A program made the translations under genes and the position numbers. A stretch of 64,000 bases of DNA from Paroedura picta (lineage: Eukaryota > Chordata > Lepidosauria > Squamata > Gekkonidae). Shown here piece after piece: positions 1-12,270 of the stretch. The stretch's first letter is position 1. Each line of letters begins with the position of its first letter. The DNA lies in the NCBI RefSeq assembly GCF_049243985.1, contig NC_135377.1:33743255-33807254 (forward strand), in the 5' to 3' direction. Under the pieces are notes generated by a model. The model searched no databases and was not told the DNA's origin. It saw only the letters and a list, made by a program, of their open reading frames with translations.

Positions 1-747
1 TGACACTGTGCTGTAGTCAGATCATTGCGTTCTGAAGGTGAAAGATGTAACGCCTACCTCCATCCACCACAGTATAGAGTACAGGGATGATGAGGATGCT
101 GATAGCAGAGGAGAATAGGAAGGGCAATGGACAATGAGGAATCTCAACAGAAATGTCTGCTGGCAAAGGGCCAACAAGGAGACTGATGGGCACTTGGGAA
201 TTTCCTTCTCCCTTCTGCCCAAAGGACAATGGGAGAAAAGATCATCTTGTCTAGTAGGAATCTGAAGAGAGAACCATTCTTTATCTTCTCATCTCCATAT
301 ACACTTTTAGTAGGTGGTTAGTTTACTATGCAGAGAGCCCAAATGCATTCTTTGTGCACGCCTGTTGAGAAAAAGTCTATTTAATTCATTTGTACTCTAC
401 TTTTTGCCCCTAAATAGTTTCCCAGATAGCTTAAAATGATTGGAATTCAGGACAAATGAAATGCTAGGAATACTTGGAGGAATGGCTAACAGTGTGGATA
501 AGTTGACCGTGGTCTCTGATGTCCTTGTCCAGGTTCTACCATTTTTCCTTTGGGTGGCAGAGTCAAACAGAGCTGAAAGCACACTTTGGGCCTCACTGAT
601 GGCAAACATGACGGCCTTAGTATTGATTCTCCTTGAGTTCAAAAGGTTCTCAGAAATCATATCTGTATGTATTAATTCTCCCACACTGGAATTGTGTGCT
701 ACTATGGTTGTCTAGTCTTCCTAGCCACCAGCAGGGGATGGGGGAGT

Positions 748-930
748 CGGGTTTCCAGATCCAGGTTGGGACACTCCTGAAGATTTGAGGGGGGAACCTG
801 GGGAGAGCAGAGGCCTTAGTGGGGTACGGTGCCACAGATTCCATTTTCTCCAGGGATCTGATTTCTGTAGTCTGGAGACAAGCTTTAACTCCTGGGGATC
901 CCCAGGTCCCACCTGGAAGGTGGCACTCCT
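748..930 (+). mobile_element. short non-autonomous DNA-transposon relic
   Basis: The sequence resembles a common sauropsid element that starts near GGGTTGCCAGCTCCAGGTTGGG and ends CCTGGAGGTTGGCAACCCT. Here the termini read CGGGTTTCCAGATCCAGGTTGG and ACCTGGAAGGTGGCACTCCT, forming degenerate inverted ends. Internal landmarks are CCATTTTCTCCAGGGATCTGAT and CTGGAGACAAGC. A related copy lies at 62020-62243. The superfamily is not certain. Confidence 0.55.
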
Positions 931-1369
931 GTGTGTTACCCATGATCTTCCTGAAACACATCTGCTATTTATCTGGAAGAAAAGGGAACCATCTGAGTTT
1001 TCAGGTTCAGTACTAAAGCAGAAAAATATGTGTGGTGCCTGTTTCAGAGTAAATGGAATACAGCAGGATTATGATCAACAGGTGCAGCTGGTCCATGCAG
1101 CTGGTGCATTTTCCCAGAGGGAACCCAAGAACCCTGGAATATTGTCCTGTAGTCCTCCTACATGCCAACCCTATTTTGGCATTTCTCATTGTTTTCTTGC
1201 CCTTCCCTCAAGCACTTTATCAGTGTTGGTTCCCCCCATACACTTTAGTGAGAGTAAAAGGCAGCTTCCTTATCTGTATTTTGCTACATTGCTTAGGGCC
1301 AGGACACCTAAGGGTCATCTTCTATATGTTCTTGCCTGGGAATCAGGAGGCCCTTCTGACTGTCCCATC

Positions 1370-1560
1370 AGTTAAAGAAGAGGCCTTTTCGGTGATAGCC
1401 CCATCATTATAGAATGGTCTCCCTGGCCCCCTCTCTTTCAGTCCTCAGGAGGCAGCTGAAGACAAGATTAAAGCAGTCCTAAACTGTGACTTTAACATTT
1501 TGGTATTATGTATTTTTATGTACTCTTTAAAATATTTTTGCATTATAATCTGTAAGAAAG
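1370..1560 (+). mobile_element. L2-like LINE 3' fragment
   Basis: Translation around 1381-1500 gives AFSVIAPSL…NGLPGPLSFSPQEA. It resembles the C-terminal end of L2 ORF2 (RAFSVAAPRLWNALP…), followed by an AT-rich 3' region. Old and decayed. Confidence 0.5.
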
Positions 1561-3879
1561 AAAGGTGGCTAATCAACATTCCAGATAAGCAAATAATATA
1601 CTGGTGTTATTTATTCTATTGTAATAATTAAAAGCCAAGTAAGGTCAACAGAGATCTTAGATCTGAACATCTACAGAAAGAATGCTGGGAGTCAATTCCT
1701 CCCCCCCCCCACCAGCTGCCTAATTATTTTCTTTGCTTCTGTATTTTTTATTTGACTTCTGGATCTCTAGTTCCATCCACATGTGAGCAAGCACTAAAAT
1801 TTCAGTGGCATTTCAAATGCTGAATCCAAATGCCACAAATTCAGGAAATTCTTATGAGGTTTCATATATATTTTAAATCACTTTGCATTTTTTTGTCCTA
1901 GTGGGACTGATGCTACTTTCTGTTCAGCAGCCTACTGACTTAGCTGATGACAAATTGTGATTGTTAGGTAATACAATCTGAAAGCTTTAGGTTTTAAAAA
2001 AGGCAGAAAAGGCATTACGTGTGTGCTAAAGAGAATGATTTTATAACTGATTTTATTACTTAAAGTTCTAACATTATTTTTACTACTCTTTGTCTCCTAT
2101 AAATTAAGATGAAAATAGTTGGCCAAGGGGAAACTGGAGTTCTACAGAATGCTTCAGGGATCACGTCTTTAAGGGTTATTAAGCACAATTTGTTTTTGTC
2201 AGATTCCAATTTATCTGTATTTTAGTGAATCCAAGGAACAAGCTCTGACATCTTGTATATCTTTATTAATCATTCATTCTAGAGTCTTTGTACTTGTTTG
2301 ACCTTAAGGACTACTTACTGGTTACTTCACAGAATACAAAGGAAAACTCTTTTTGTATTGGGTGTAAGTTGATCAGTCAACAACACTTTGAGAGGTCCAT
2401 TTACTGGGCACAAGGCAGATTGCAAAGCAGATCTTTGTAAAGAGGAGAAGGCTTTATTCATTTTATTTTTATTTATATTTCGATTTAGAGAGGAGGACTT
2501 TGAAAAGATTCTGTCATCTGTGTTGTCAGACATAGGAAAATTCACACTGGTCAGAGTTATTTGCCTTGATTCCTTTTCTACGGTTCTCAAAGCACAAGGG
2601 CTGATTTAGTTATGATGTGCACACGGAACTATACAAGAAATCCAACAGTGCCGTTGATAAATGGTCCTCAGGTCCATAGTATGCTGTGTAGTACTGAGAT
2701 GTTGGTGGCTAATGTTCCAGCTTGTAGATGATTTGTTGTGCTGCAAATTTATGGAAGAATCATTAAAAACCTGGTCTCTCCTTGCTTGCCTCAATTGTCC
2801 CCTTTGAACATTTATGGCCATATAATACAATTTTGTATTGAACAAGACCATTGATCCCTCTAGCTTATTCAGTGATCCTGTAATGAAAGAATGGTCCTTC
2901 CTGATACCTGAGAACATTTAACCTGAAATGCCAGGGATTATACCTGGGAGTTTCTACATGCCAGATATGTGTTCTTCGGCTAAGTCATAGTCCCCACCTG
3001 ATTTGATACTCTGCAGTTGTAGAGCCAGAGTTGGGGACCTAGGAAAGGCCAATTCCCTGACTCAGAGGGAAGCCGGGGACCTACTCTCAGTGTTCCTGCC
3101 ACAAAGTGGCAATACAAAGCAGCAAAGTCACACCATTGTTTTATAGGGACTGATCCATTAACAGCCCACTGCCTGGTGAGCAGCTGGGATTCAGCTTTAA
3201 GTCAAGCTTGAAGAAACAAAGGGATGTTACACCTGGGATGTGAGGGTGGCAGCAGCTTCACATAGGAATTTTCCAGAACCCATGGGAGTTGGGTGGGGGG
3301 GAGCCTCCAACGGGGCCAGCCCTAGGATGAGCCTGGCCATTCATAAGGCAGAAGTATACACGTCCCAAAGGACATACAGGATCTTGCTCCCAAAGTCGAA
3401 GGACGTAGGTTTGGGTGAAGGAAATCTCCTTCCCTTTTAATCTATGGATCAGACTTGGTCAGCATATGTAGCTGAATGAAGTGGTGGAATTGGCTTCTGT
3501 AGAACATTAACCCACCAAACGAAACTTACTAATATTGTCATATATTTAATAGTTATGCTATTGTATGGGTGTGCTGGGAAAAGCAATAGCCATGTGGCTC
3601 TCTTGGTAATTGTGAACGTGGCTCTCGCCACGGAGTGAGTCAGAATGCTGTAGGAAATCAGCCTAATGTACAACAGATTCTGAGACCTGGCCTTCTGATC
3701 AATAGTTCAAAATCATTAAAGCACAAAGGTACAAGTTGGTAATATACATTTTAGTGTGAAGTTGGAGACCATGGAACATTTACCAGTGACTGTCAACATT
3801 CACCAGGAAAAAACATATGCAATCAAAATTCTCCAGTTGCTGGGGTTATATATGTATAGTTTTACATATATACATATGT
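1561..3879. other. AT-leaning DNA, nothing recognised
   Basis: No credible exon, RNA gene or repeat family was seen on either strand. Open frames are under 105 codons with no recognisable content. The flanking stretches 1-747 and 931-1369 are likewise empty to me, including a 196-codon plus-strand frame at 785-1375 that runs through the transposon relic. Confidence 0.4.
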
Positions 3880-3928
3880 TTTAAGTTTATAATATAATAT
3901 AATATATAATATATATTATAAACTTAAA
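3880..3928. repeat. perfect 17-bp inverted repeat, AT-rich
   Basis: Arms at 3880-3896 (TTTAAGTTTATAATATA) and 3912-3928 are perfectly complementary around a 15-bp AT spacer. It can extrude as a cruciform. It is not linked to a recognised element. Confidence 0.8.
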
Positions 3929-6229
3929 TAATGCACAATGGCACACATTTTTTTTGGCCTGCCTAGAGAGCTTTTCATTGCTGTGATCTGCCTGCAATCC
4001 AGTGGTGGCAAAGACTGCCAGGCAAGTAATTGTCAGAATGGAGTGCTAAGCAAGCAGTCCCTGTGTCAAAGAAACTGACCTTGTGAAGATAATGAGACAA
4101 GGAGAACTCAGAACAGATGAAAGCCAAGAGCACCTACTTTATCTAGTGACAGCCAGGGAACACCTTCATGCTCAATCAGTTCCTGCTAATGAGACAAGAT
4201 GGGGCAAGATGTTAAAACAGCAGTAATGGGCAAACTTTTTTTTTCCAGCTTAATGATGTATAACTCAGTTAGAGAAAATTGTCTTTTAAACCAGGCACGA
4301 TCATAAGTGTGAGCATAGGCACACAAAGGGGCTACTTAATATATTTTGGATATATTTACAAGGTAATAGGAATAATGTAAGTGAGCCATATTGTAGGGAA
4401 ATTATGAAGATCTGTTGTGTTTAGTAGATAAACTCATGCCTAGGCTGCTTTTAATAGGAGTGGCCCATTGTGGGGTGCAACATTTTTTTCTGATCAATTA
4501 TTTAAGTGGGTTTTAGCACACACAGCTCTGTGGCAGGTTGTGGTTAGTGCTAGAACTGCCCCCAGTGTTAGAACTGGTCCGTGGCTGGATGGTCCCTCCT
4601 CTTGGCTGTTCTCAGGGGCAGGTCTTTGAAACAGGGCTACCAGCAGCCAGGAGGGGAGAAAGACCTGTTCCTTTAAGGGAGGCTTAGAAATGTGTAGAAA
4701 TGAGCAGGTGGAGCTTTCCTTAGCAGGGACTATATTCTATGAGACACATAAGAATACGCTCAGGGTCAGAGAGGAATAAATATCCTAACAGGGGATCCAA
4801 GAGATATATTTGGATACTTTCCATTAGTGTAGGAGCCTCTCCATTCATATTGTTTACCACCTTATAGTTCCCATTATTACATCACGAGTGCATTTAAATA
4901 TTAGACCACTGAAGAAGAACGCAAGAAGGCTTTGAAATGCATTTGGTTATCTGTTTCTTGTCATTTATCCATATGTCAAAAGATTTTGGATTTCTGCAAT
5001 AGTACGTGATGGATGTTGATGTTTTCAAGTTTTATATGTGCACATGTATTTAAATAAATATTTGCATTTTAATATTGAATACATATTCTGCTCCTGCTCA
5101 ACCTTTTAGGTTCCTAGATAGCAGGGAAAGCAAGATTCTATTAAGCCAGTATTAAAGATGCAGGACTTATTTTCACCTGGCTGTTGGCAACCCTACTGTG
5201 CAGGTGGAGCAACAAGTTAGAGCTGGGCTAAAAACCACCAAGAACTAGATGACTGGAGTAAGGACAAGACCATCCAGGGAAGTAAAGTCTGCAGGACATG
5301 ACTGGATACAGAGCTGCAATGGGTTTGGGATTCTGAGGGCCAAACCACACATTTAAATTTACACTGATTTTTTTTTACAAGATCCAGCACCTCAGTGCAG
5401 CTGTGAATTTCTGGTGGCAACTCAATTTAGAAGTGCTTCACAGGCCTGGCTCTGATTGGGGCTGGGGCACTTCACCACTGCACTTTCCCTGAGCTGCAAG
5501 GACACTGAGCTCACGATTGGGGAAGGAGAGGGGGAGAAAGTGGGGGGGGAGGCATGCAAATATCCAAGCACCTCCTCCTGTCTGTTCTGGAGGTAAGAAG
5601 AGACACCTTCTCTTTTCTGTCTGAAAGTTGGAAAGAGGATCTTTCAGATTAGGGTTAGACATTTAGAAAATGACATCCTCAAAAAGTGTTGATCAAGAAA
5701 TTAATAAAAATTAATTTTAAAAGGTTCCCCTGGAACCTTCCTCCCTGATGTTTGCCCTTCCTCTGGCAGGGCGTTTCTGATGTGATGAACTAAAGTCAGA
5801 CTGGATCCCAATCACATTTTGATCTGAAGACACAGATTTTCAGCAGAACATTATTCTGTTCTGAACCCCCTCCCATAGGGAGCCTGTCAGTCAGGAACGG
5901 TGTGAGGAAGCAGCCAAGCTCGATCTGTGAAAGGTTTGAAGAAAATAAAAAGGTGACCCAAAGAAGGCAAGAGTGATCCGAAGCCCCCAGCACCACCAAC
6001 TACCACAGAGAAAGCATCAATTTCTCTTCCTTAGACTGCACTCATTAAAACAAAAATTACTAGATTTTGAGACAGGTAAATATGGTCCTCCAGGCAAATC
6101 TGGGCTTATCCACTCCGAGCGGGTTTTTAAAAAGTTAGATGAAGGCTCAGGACCAACTTGCTGCTTCTCTGCAGGGGGGAGCAGGTGACAGAAACAGTGG
6201 TGATGCCATTTGGTCTGGGATCTGGATTC
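3929..6229. other. nothing recognised
   Basis: No coding exon or well-defined repeat was found. A short GGCTGTTGGCAACCCT at 5181-5196 may be an isolated end of the element described at 748-930. 6401-6887 and 7169-8462 are also without recognisable content, apart from CAGGGGTTCCTAGTGG at 8245, a possible hAT end. Confidence 0.35.
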
Positions 6230-6400
6230 AGTCCTCTCTTTTGCCACGAGGTTTACTGGGTCACCTTGGACCAGTCACTCTTTCCTCTACTTCACAGGTT
6301 TGTCGTGAGGATTCAGTGAGGAAGTGAGAACTATGTTGACTGCCCAGAGCTCCTTGGGAGAATGGCAGGATATAAGCTACAAAGAAACACAAGAGGGAGG
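6230..6400 (+). mobile_element. tRNA/CORE-type SINE, 3' part
   Basis: It carries the MIR-like core GGGTCACCTTGGACCAGTCACTC and CTTCACAGGTTTGTCGTGAGGAT. The L2-like end CCCAGAGCTCCTTGGGAGAATGGCAGGATATAA follows. The tRNA-like head is missing or decayed. Confidence 0.6.
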
Positions 6401-6887
6401 GGAAACCCTTGAAAATGCAACTCTTTACTAGTCTTCAGTTTTTTACACAGGCCTCTCTCTGCAGCATCCATGAGGGTCACGACTGCTGCTTGCTGCTGTC
6501 CAATCCCAATGCCTTTTCTCCCCCCCTCCCTTGTAGCCTGCTTGATTTATTGCTCCTAAGCAGTGATGGGAGGGGGGTTGTGAACCCTTATGTCTCTCTG
6601 GCTGGAGCACATCTGTGCAGACACTGGCGAGATTCTCTCAGCCTTCTCCCCTGGTGAGGATTGTGCTGGAGATAGTTGTGAGAATAGGCTTGCCAGCAGT
6701 CCTGGAGAAAAATGGCCTCTCCTTTCAACACAGGCTTTGTAGTGAAGAAGCCAACATATTCATATTTTGGTTCAGGGGTCATCTCCCCCCCCATGGGCCT
6801 AATTCTGATGTGTCTTTAAAATGATTCCTTCTGATTGCTACTGAATGGTTTGTCCTTAGAATGCACCTGCAAAATGAGCTTGACAAC

Positions 6888-7168
6888 TTTGAAGAAGAGT
6901 TGGTTCTTATATGCCGCCTTTTTCTCTACCCAAAGGAGCCTCAAAGCGGCTTACAGTCGCCTCCCCTTTCCTCTCCCCACAACAGACACCCTGTGAGGTG
7001 GGTGAGGCTGAGAGAGCCCTGATATCACTGCTCGGTCAGAACAGTTTATTAGGGCTGTGACAAACCCAAGGTCACCCAGCTGGCTGCATGTGGGAGAGTG
7101 GGAAATCAAACCCGGCTCACCAGATTAGAAGTCGGTGCTCCTAATAACAACACCAAGCTGGCCCATCT
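6888..7168 (-). mobile_element. squamate tRNA-derived SINE, near full length
   Basis: The minus-strand copy runs from a CCAGCTTGGTG head (near 7160) through a B-box-like region. It continues with CAGCTGGGTGACCTTGGG and AAGCCGCTTTGAGGCTCC to a GGCATATAAGAACCAACTCTTC tail ending in a GAA-rich run. The same family occurs on the plus strand at 23364-23643. Confidence 0.75.
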
Positions 7169-8462
7169 CTGGAATGGAAGTGTGAAGATAAGAAGTTTTC
7201 TCCAGCGTTTGCCAATTAACAGTGGCCTTGCTAGGCATGGGAGCCTGACCTTCTTGTTACTGCAAGTCAAGTGATGCCAGCTTGGTAACACATGAACATC
7301 AGTTCCTGATTGGATGATGGAAGTGACAACCCCTGGTTACTAAACCTCTATTTCGCTAAATTTAAGTAATAATTTGATTGGTTCTTATTAGTAGGCCCCA
7401 TGTGAAAGAACGCCTATAAAATATTCTGTATTGCTTGGTTTTGTTTTTGTTTTTTGTCTTTCTCATTTTTCTTACCCTTTGTTGGACTTACCGAAGAGTC
7501 TGGACTGTTTGCCTTTCCTTTTGGGATCTGATTATTCTGACTGTAGTAGGGGACACCCAAAGATGTGTTTCTGCTTGGATAAGATTCTGTTATATAAGAA
7601 GAGGTCAACATATTAACTCAGCTATTCATGTTTTTGTGGCCAGGGTCACTGCACATATAGCACTCGGTTACATGCATGTGGTAACGTCATATGGACTTGA
7701 AATTATACAGACTAAATATTTGAAAGCCATATTTTTGGTTCCCCACTGGGTTCACAATAGGGTGGTATGGGTGGGTTTAATTTCTCTTGAACTCATATCT
7801 TGATCCACAGGATTAATTCTCCTGTGTGATTTTCACCTCTGACATTAATATGACATGAATAGACACCTGTTAGTCAAAATGGGAAAGGAAGCTTTCAAAG
7901 AAATTACTGTCTTCAGGAAATTCTTCTGGTAGCTGAATAGCCCTTGGTTACCCCGAAGTTAAATCTATAATTAAACAATTGATTTGGGATATTGATATTA
8001 TGAAGTTATTCAAAATTTGAGACAAAATATTGTTGTTGTTGTTTTTCAGGGACAGGAAGTTTATACTACATATCTAGCTAATTTCTTTCTTACGTCTTGA
8101 TTACTGTTTACACAACCCAAGTCCCACAAAAGGAAAGCTGAAATTACTGCATTGTGTAATTACATATTGTGTAACTACATAGCTAATTTACTCATTCCAT
8201 ATCAAAGAAAGCTTTCACCTTGACATGATTTAATATTCTAACTCAGGGGTTCCTAGTGGTTCCCATTAACACCTTTCCCAAAACCAACAAAGTGTTTTTA
8301 GGAAGTAGGTGGGGCCTTTGCTCAACAGGACTCCTGGGCCAATTCTGCAAGGGCAGAAAAGACTGAGAGGGTGCTCATATGGAAGTGGGGCTAATTCCCA
8401 CTCCCACATGATGCAGCTGCCAGGCCAGCATCCTCCTGTGCCTGCTGTATGTTAGGATGCCA

Positions 8463-8816
8463 CTTTAAGGAAACGTGGAAATTTTTTGCGTTCCTTTAAG
8501 CATTCCGGGGGCCAACAGGGCCTAGCCTGGAGTGTGACACAAAATGCCCCATTTGGCTCCGCAGTGCTTCACAGCGCTGCAAGCCAAAAGGGGCATTTTG
8601 GATTTTTTGCAGGAAGATGGGATTGTGTTTCTTGCAAAATCCCACCTTCCTGCAAACGCCCCTGTGACCCCCCCCCACACACATACCAGAACTGTTCTGC
8701 CATGTCTGTGTCCCCCAGGGGACACATTTCAGTGGTGGACTGGATGCTCCACTGAAATGTGCTCACCATGGGAATAGAAAAATTGGTGGACCTGCTCTGC
8801 TGCTGAAATGTGTCCC
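8463..8816. repeat. chain of four consecutive hairpins
   Basis: Four inverted repeats follow one another. They are 8463-8500 (CTTTAAGGAAACG and partner), 8541-8599 (AAAATGCCCC…GGGGCATTTT), 8607-8655 (TTGCAGGAAGATGGGATT and partner) and 8723-8761 (CACATTTCAGTGG…CCACTGAAATGTG). A further partner of the last, CTGAAATGTGTCCC, lies at 8801-8816. No coding content is convincing. It may be a foldback-type DNA element; the family is not recognised. Confidence 0.6.
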
Positions 8817-9177
8817 TTTTCCCCTCTCCATTTCCTGCTCTGAGAATTTTATTTTTTTTTAATGGCCCCTGCTAATGCTTGTTTAACATGCTGCTGTTAA
8901 ATGCTGTGGCGGGAAATAAGACATACCCCCTGGCCTGGCAGCTGTCAGTCCTGAGCAGAAAAGAGGGAAGGATATTTAGAAGTTTGCAGAGTCTCATAAT
9001 TGCAAGAAAAAGTTGGTCAATTTTTGGCCAAGTTCTGATTCTGTCAGGCAGAAGATTCTATCAGACATTATGGGAAGAAACTGAAAGTGTGTACTGTGAC
9101 AAAGGTGCCTATTATACTGCATTTAGGAGCAAGAATGGCTCACCCGTAGGCTTTTTTGGGAAAAGGTAAACATACAT

Positions 9178-9460
9178 AGAGCCTCTTGTGGCACAGAGTG
9201 GAAAGGCAGCAGACATGCAATCTGAAAGTTCTGCCCATGATGCTGGGAGTTCGATCCCAGCAGCCGGCTCAAGGTTGACTCAGCTTTCCATCCTTCCGAG
9301 GTCGGTAAAATGAGTACCCAGCTTGCTGGGGGGTAAACGGTAATAACTGGGAAGGCACTGGCAAACCACCCCGTATTGAGTCTGCCATGAAAACGCTAAA
9401 GGGCATCACCCCAAGGGTCAGACATGACTCAGTGCTTGCACAGGGGATACCTTTACCTTT
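9178..9460 (+). mobile_element. full-length Sauria SINE
   Basis: The tRNA-like head holds a B box (GAGTTCGATCCCAGC). The highly characteristic body includes GGCTCAAGGTTGACTCAGC, CCATCCTTCCGAGGTCGGTA, AATGAGTACCCAGCTTGCTG and GGCAAACCACCCCGTA, and it ends ATACCTTTACCTTT. It is flanked by a perfect 10-bp target duplication AAACATACAT (9168-9177 and 9461-9470). It is diagnostic for squamates. Confidence 0.95.
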
Positions 9461-9680
9461 AAACATACATCAGATAAACATACATCAGTTTGAGATAATG
9501 CTCAAACTTCTTTAAGAGGATCTAGGACCAAGCTGTACATTACATTTTGGGGTGAGTTGGATCTGGGCATTTTTGAGGAGCTGGATTGGGCTCTGAAGAA
9601 TAGCCGGGGGGGTGGGAGGGGGGTTCCTGCCTTTCCGTGTAACATTTTCTGGAGTAAAAATGGATGGGAGGGTTACTTTC

Positions 9681-10090
9681 ACATTTATTTATTAATTAGA
9701 TTTGCAGGCTGCCCCTCTCTGGCAGTAGTCTACAAATTAAAATAATTAACAATTAAAACTAAATTTCTATTTAAAGAATGCTCTGGCACTGCCCCAACAG
9801 GTATCAATTAATCTTGGCTTAGCTTTTATATCCCAGGTTCAGATGGTGGAAAGGAGAGGAGGGGGCCCATTCCAAAGTCACTTCATGCTGACGTTGGCCT
9901 GGTGGAAGAAGAGTACTTTTTACAGGCCTTTCAGGTCTTTGATAGCTCTGAGAAGGGCCCAGATCTTTGCAGGCAGCTCTTTCCACTAGGATGGAGGTTG
10001 AGGCCACTCACATTTCCTTGGGGCCAGGGATCATCAGCTAATTAGCAGAGTGCAGTGCTCTTCAGGGACATAACTCAGAGAGTGTACTTA
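9681..10090 (-). mobile_element. LINE 3' fragment, L2-like, minus strand
   Basis: It begins on the plus strand with ATTTATTTATTAATTAGATTTGCAGGCTGCC, the reverse complement of an (AATA)n-ended LINE tail. It continues with wording common in squamate genomes (GATCATCAGCTAATTAGCAGAGTGC). 20690-20960 appears to be an adjacent portion of the same family. Confidence 0.5.
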
Positions 10091-10221
10091 ACCCAGCCAT
10101 TAGTCTCTCATATTAAGATAAGCGTTTTAGTCTGAAAGTTAAATGTAAAGAGTTTCAGGAAGGGGGAACAACACATTGGAAGAATGACAGTTTCAGCATG
10201 AATGTCCTATGGATCGATGCC

Positions 10222-10420
10222 AACCAGTGGCATGGTGGTCAGAGTGCCAGACTGAGGCCGGAAAGAGTCTCCAGTCCCCATCAGCCATGATGGTTGCTGG
10301 GTGACTTCAGCCTAGTCACTTTTTCTGAGCTCTCCCCTTACAAGTCCTCATGGGGGAGGGGGAGATAATGGCATCTGCCCTGAGCTACCTGAAGGATGAG
10401 TGGGATCAAACTGTTGGCTT
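10222..10420 (+). mobile_element. decayed tRNA-derived SINE
   Basis: A head-like GCATGGTGGTCAGAGTGCCAGACT is followed by GGTTGCTGGGTGACTTCAGCCTAGTCACTTTTT and a G-rich linker. The order and spacing match the window's other tRNA/CORE SINEs, but divergence is high. Confidence 0.55.
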
Positions 10421-11899
10421 GGTTTTAGACAGGTACTTTTGCTGGTTTCTTTTACAGGGGCGGTAGTTAATGCTGATGCAGGGCTCTGCTGCCATTATAC
10501 ATTTGCCTGTCAGTTACACCAGGTGATCTCCTACAGCAGCTCAGCATCTTGAAGAGATGGCCATCCCTCCTTCAAGTGGTCACATTTTAGCTCAAGGAGT
10601 AGCCTGCCCTTGCTTTGCCAAGCTAGTATTCTGTATTGCAGTATTTTAGTCGGTCCACAGGGGTTGGCATTGTGCTTTGTTCTTGTGTGTCTATTTGTAG
10701 CTTGGATCCATGTACTTCAGAAACTGTGTACTTCAGAAGCATGACAGTCTTTTCAAACTGTTTAGGCAAACTGTTATAATTTGAGAGAAGTAATTTGTGT
10801 CCATCAGACCATTCAAATCAACTTTAAGATGTAACCCATACTTTGTCCTGACTCCACCAGAAGATTTGGATTGCTTTTTTCATAGGGCAATTTTGTTTTC
10901 CTGTTGTTGTTGTGTTTTTTTAAGCCTGACAAATTCTTCAGGAATCAGAATTTACCATGAAAACATGTCTTAAAAATCTAATGCATGAAAACTGCTGTAT
11001 TCCTTTTCTTGCCACTAGATGTCAGGCTCCGAATAGGCTTGGCACCCCTTTCCTTTATATACTAACAACAACTCTTGTGGGTCATTTTGAGTGCAGGAAA
11101 TATTTACTATTATTTACAGTAATAGATTGGTTATGTCTACAGGAATAACAAGGGAATTGATTTTAAGTGCATAATGTGATGCTTCTACTATAGAAAAATA
11201 CAGTTTGGCATCTCATGCAGATAGTCTTCAATGTGTCTCTGTTTTACTTTCTTGGAATGATTTGCCCACCTCGAGTCCGGAGACCCTCAGGAAAAAGGCA
11301 GGAATATACATAATGTAAATCACGCGGCTTCAGGTGCACGAGTCAGATGTACTTGTGTATATCTGGAAGAATTATTCAAAGCAGTAATGTGACGAATGAC
11401 CTTAACTGCAGATTACCTATTATTTATTATTATTTATTATATGACAGAGTTACACACGGGAAGCATATAATAATATAAAATAGGTAGCCAAGTAGGCACA
11501 ATCGTTGTGCAGACAGATTGGACAATCCCCCTAAACATAATATCTAAGTTTTCATTCCATTCAATTGGAGCTGCTGTGGAGAGTACAAAGAGCTCTGTCA
11601 CATCTCCCTGGAAAGCACATTCCTGTGAAAGATGGGAAGCAGTTTGATGGGCTGCATTCGGGACCTGGTATTCTGCCCCATTTAAACAGCAGATCTGCCA
11701 ACTGCTAAAGCCTGTTCTTATTCTGTTAGCTGTCGTTTATACTTTATGTGGCAAGTCAAATCCCGCAGGTCTCTCACTGCTGTTTATCAGGTTATGGGTA
11801 TTGGGGGGAACTGATTTCATCCACATTTACAACCCCCCCCCCATTCCCTATATTGACATTTTATGATTGCAGGATTGTGCAGGTTTTATTGCTGGGCGT
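10421..11899. other. nothing recognised
   Basis: AT-leaning DNA without credible exons. GCCACTAGATGTCAGG near 11011 is a weak CTCF-like match. 11416-11440 is a TATTATT-rich simple stretch. Confidence 0.35.
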
Positions 11900-12270
11900 T
11901 GGGAACTTAGTCTGGATCAGCCCGCATCAGCCATGCCCTTGTAGATGGGCAGTTTTCTGATCTTCCTGTATTCACGAAGAAGCTCACCTTGCCTTCAGAG
12001 ATGCTGGGGAGCAAAGTGAAAACTGTAGGCGGCCAATGGGTCAGAGTGGGTGTAAGACATCCAGTGACAGTTCTCGTTGTTGTATTGAGTTGGATATCAT
12101 GCTTGTGGATGTGGGGGCTGCTGAGCCACACTGAAGCACCATATTTCCACAGCACAATACACCACCCCAAAGCTGAGTATCTAAATGTTGTAGCAGATAC
12201 ACCTCAGTTGGACCACATAATTTTTTGAGAATGTTTTTCCTGTACTTGGGATGGGCTGCCATTTACAGTA
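11900..12270 (-). mobile_element. non-LTR retrotransposon RT C-terminal remnant
   Basis: Minus-strand translation across this stretch gives pieces such as KKLCGPTE, YGASVWLSSPH, QLNTTTRTVTGCLTPTLTHW and LREYRKI. These follow the order of the region after the reverse transcriptase in RTE/Jockey-like LINEs (…VWC.SAHT…LN.TLR.ITG.LRPTPT.WLPVLS). It is broken into several frames, and the clade is not certain. Confidence 0.6.

Noticed and set aside
785-1375. 196-codon plus-strand frame
   Set aside because: It begins inside a DNA-transposon relic and runs to the edge of an L2 fragment, with no family resemblance and no splice context.
8245-8440. CAGGGGTTCCTAGTGG as the start of a hAT element
   Set aside because: The opposite terminus and a target duplication could not be found.
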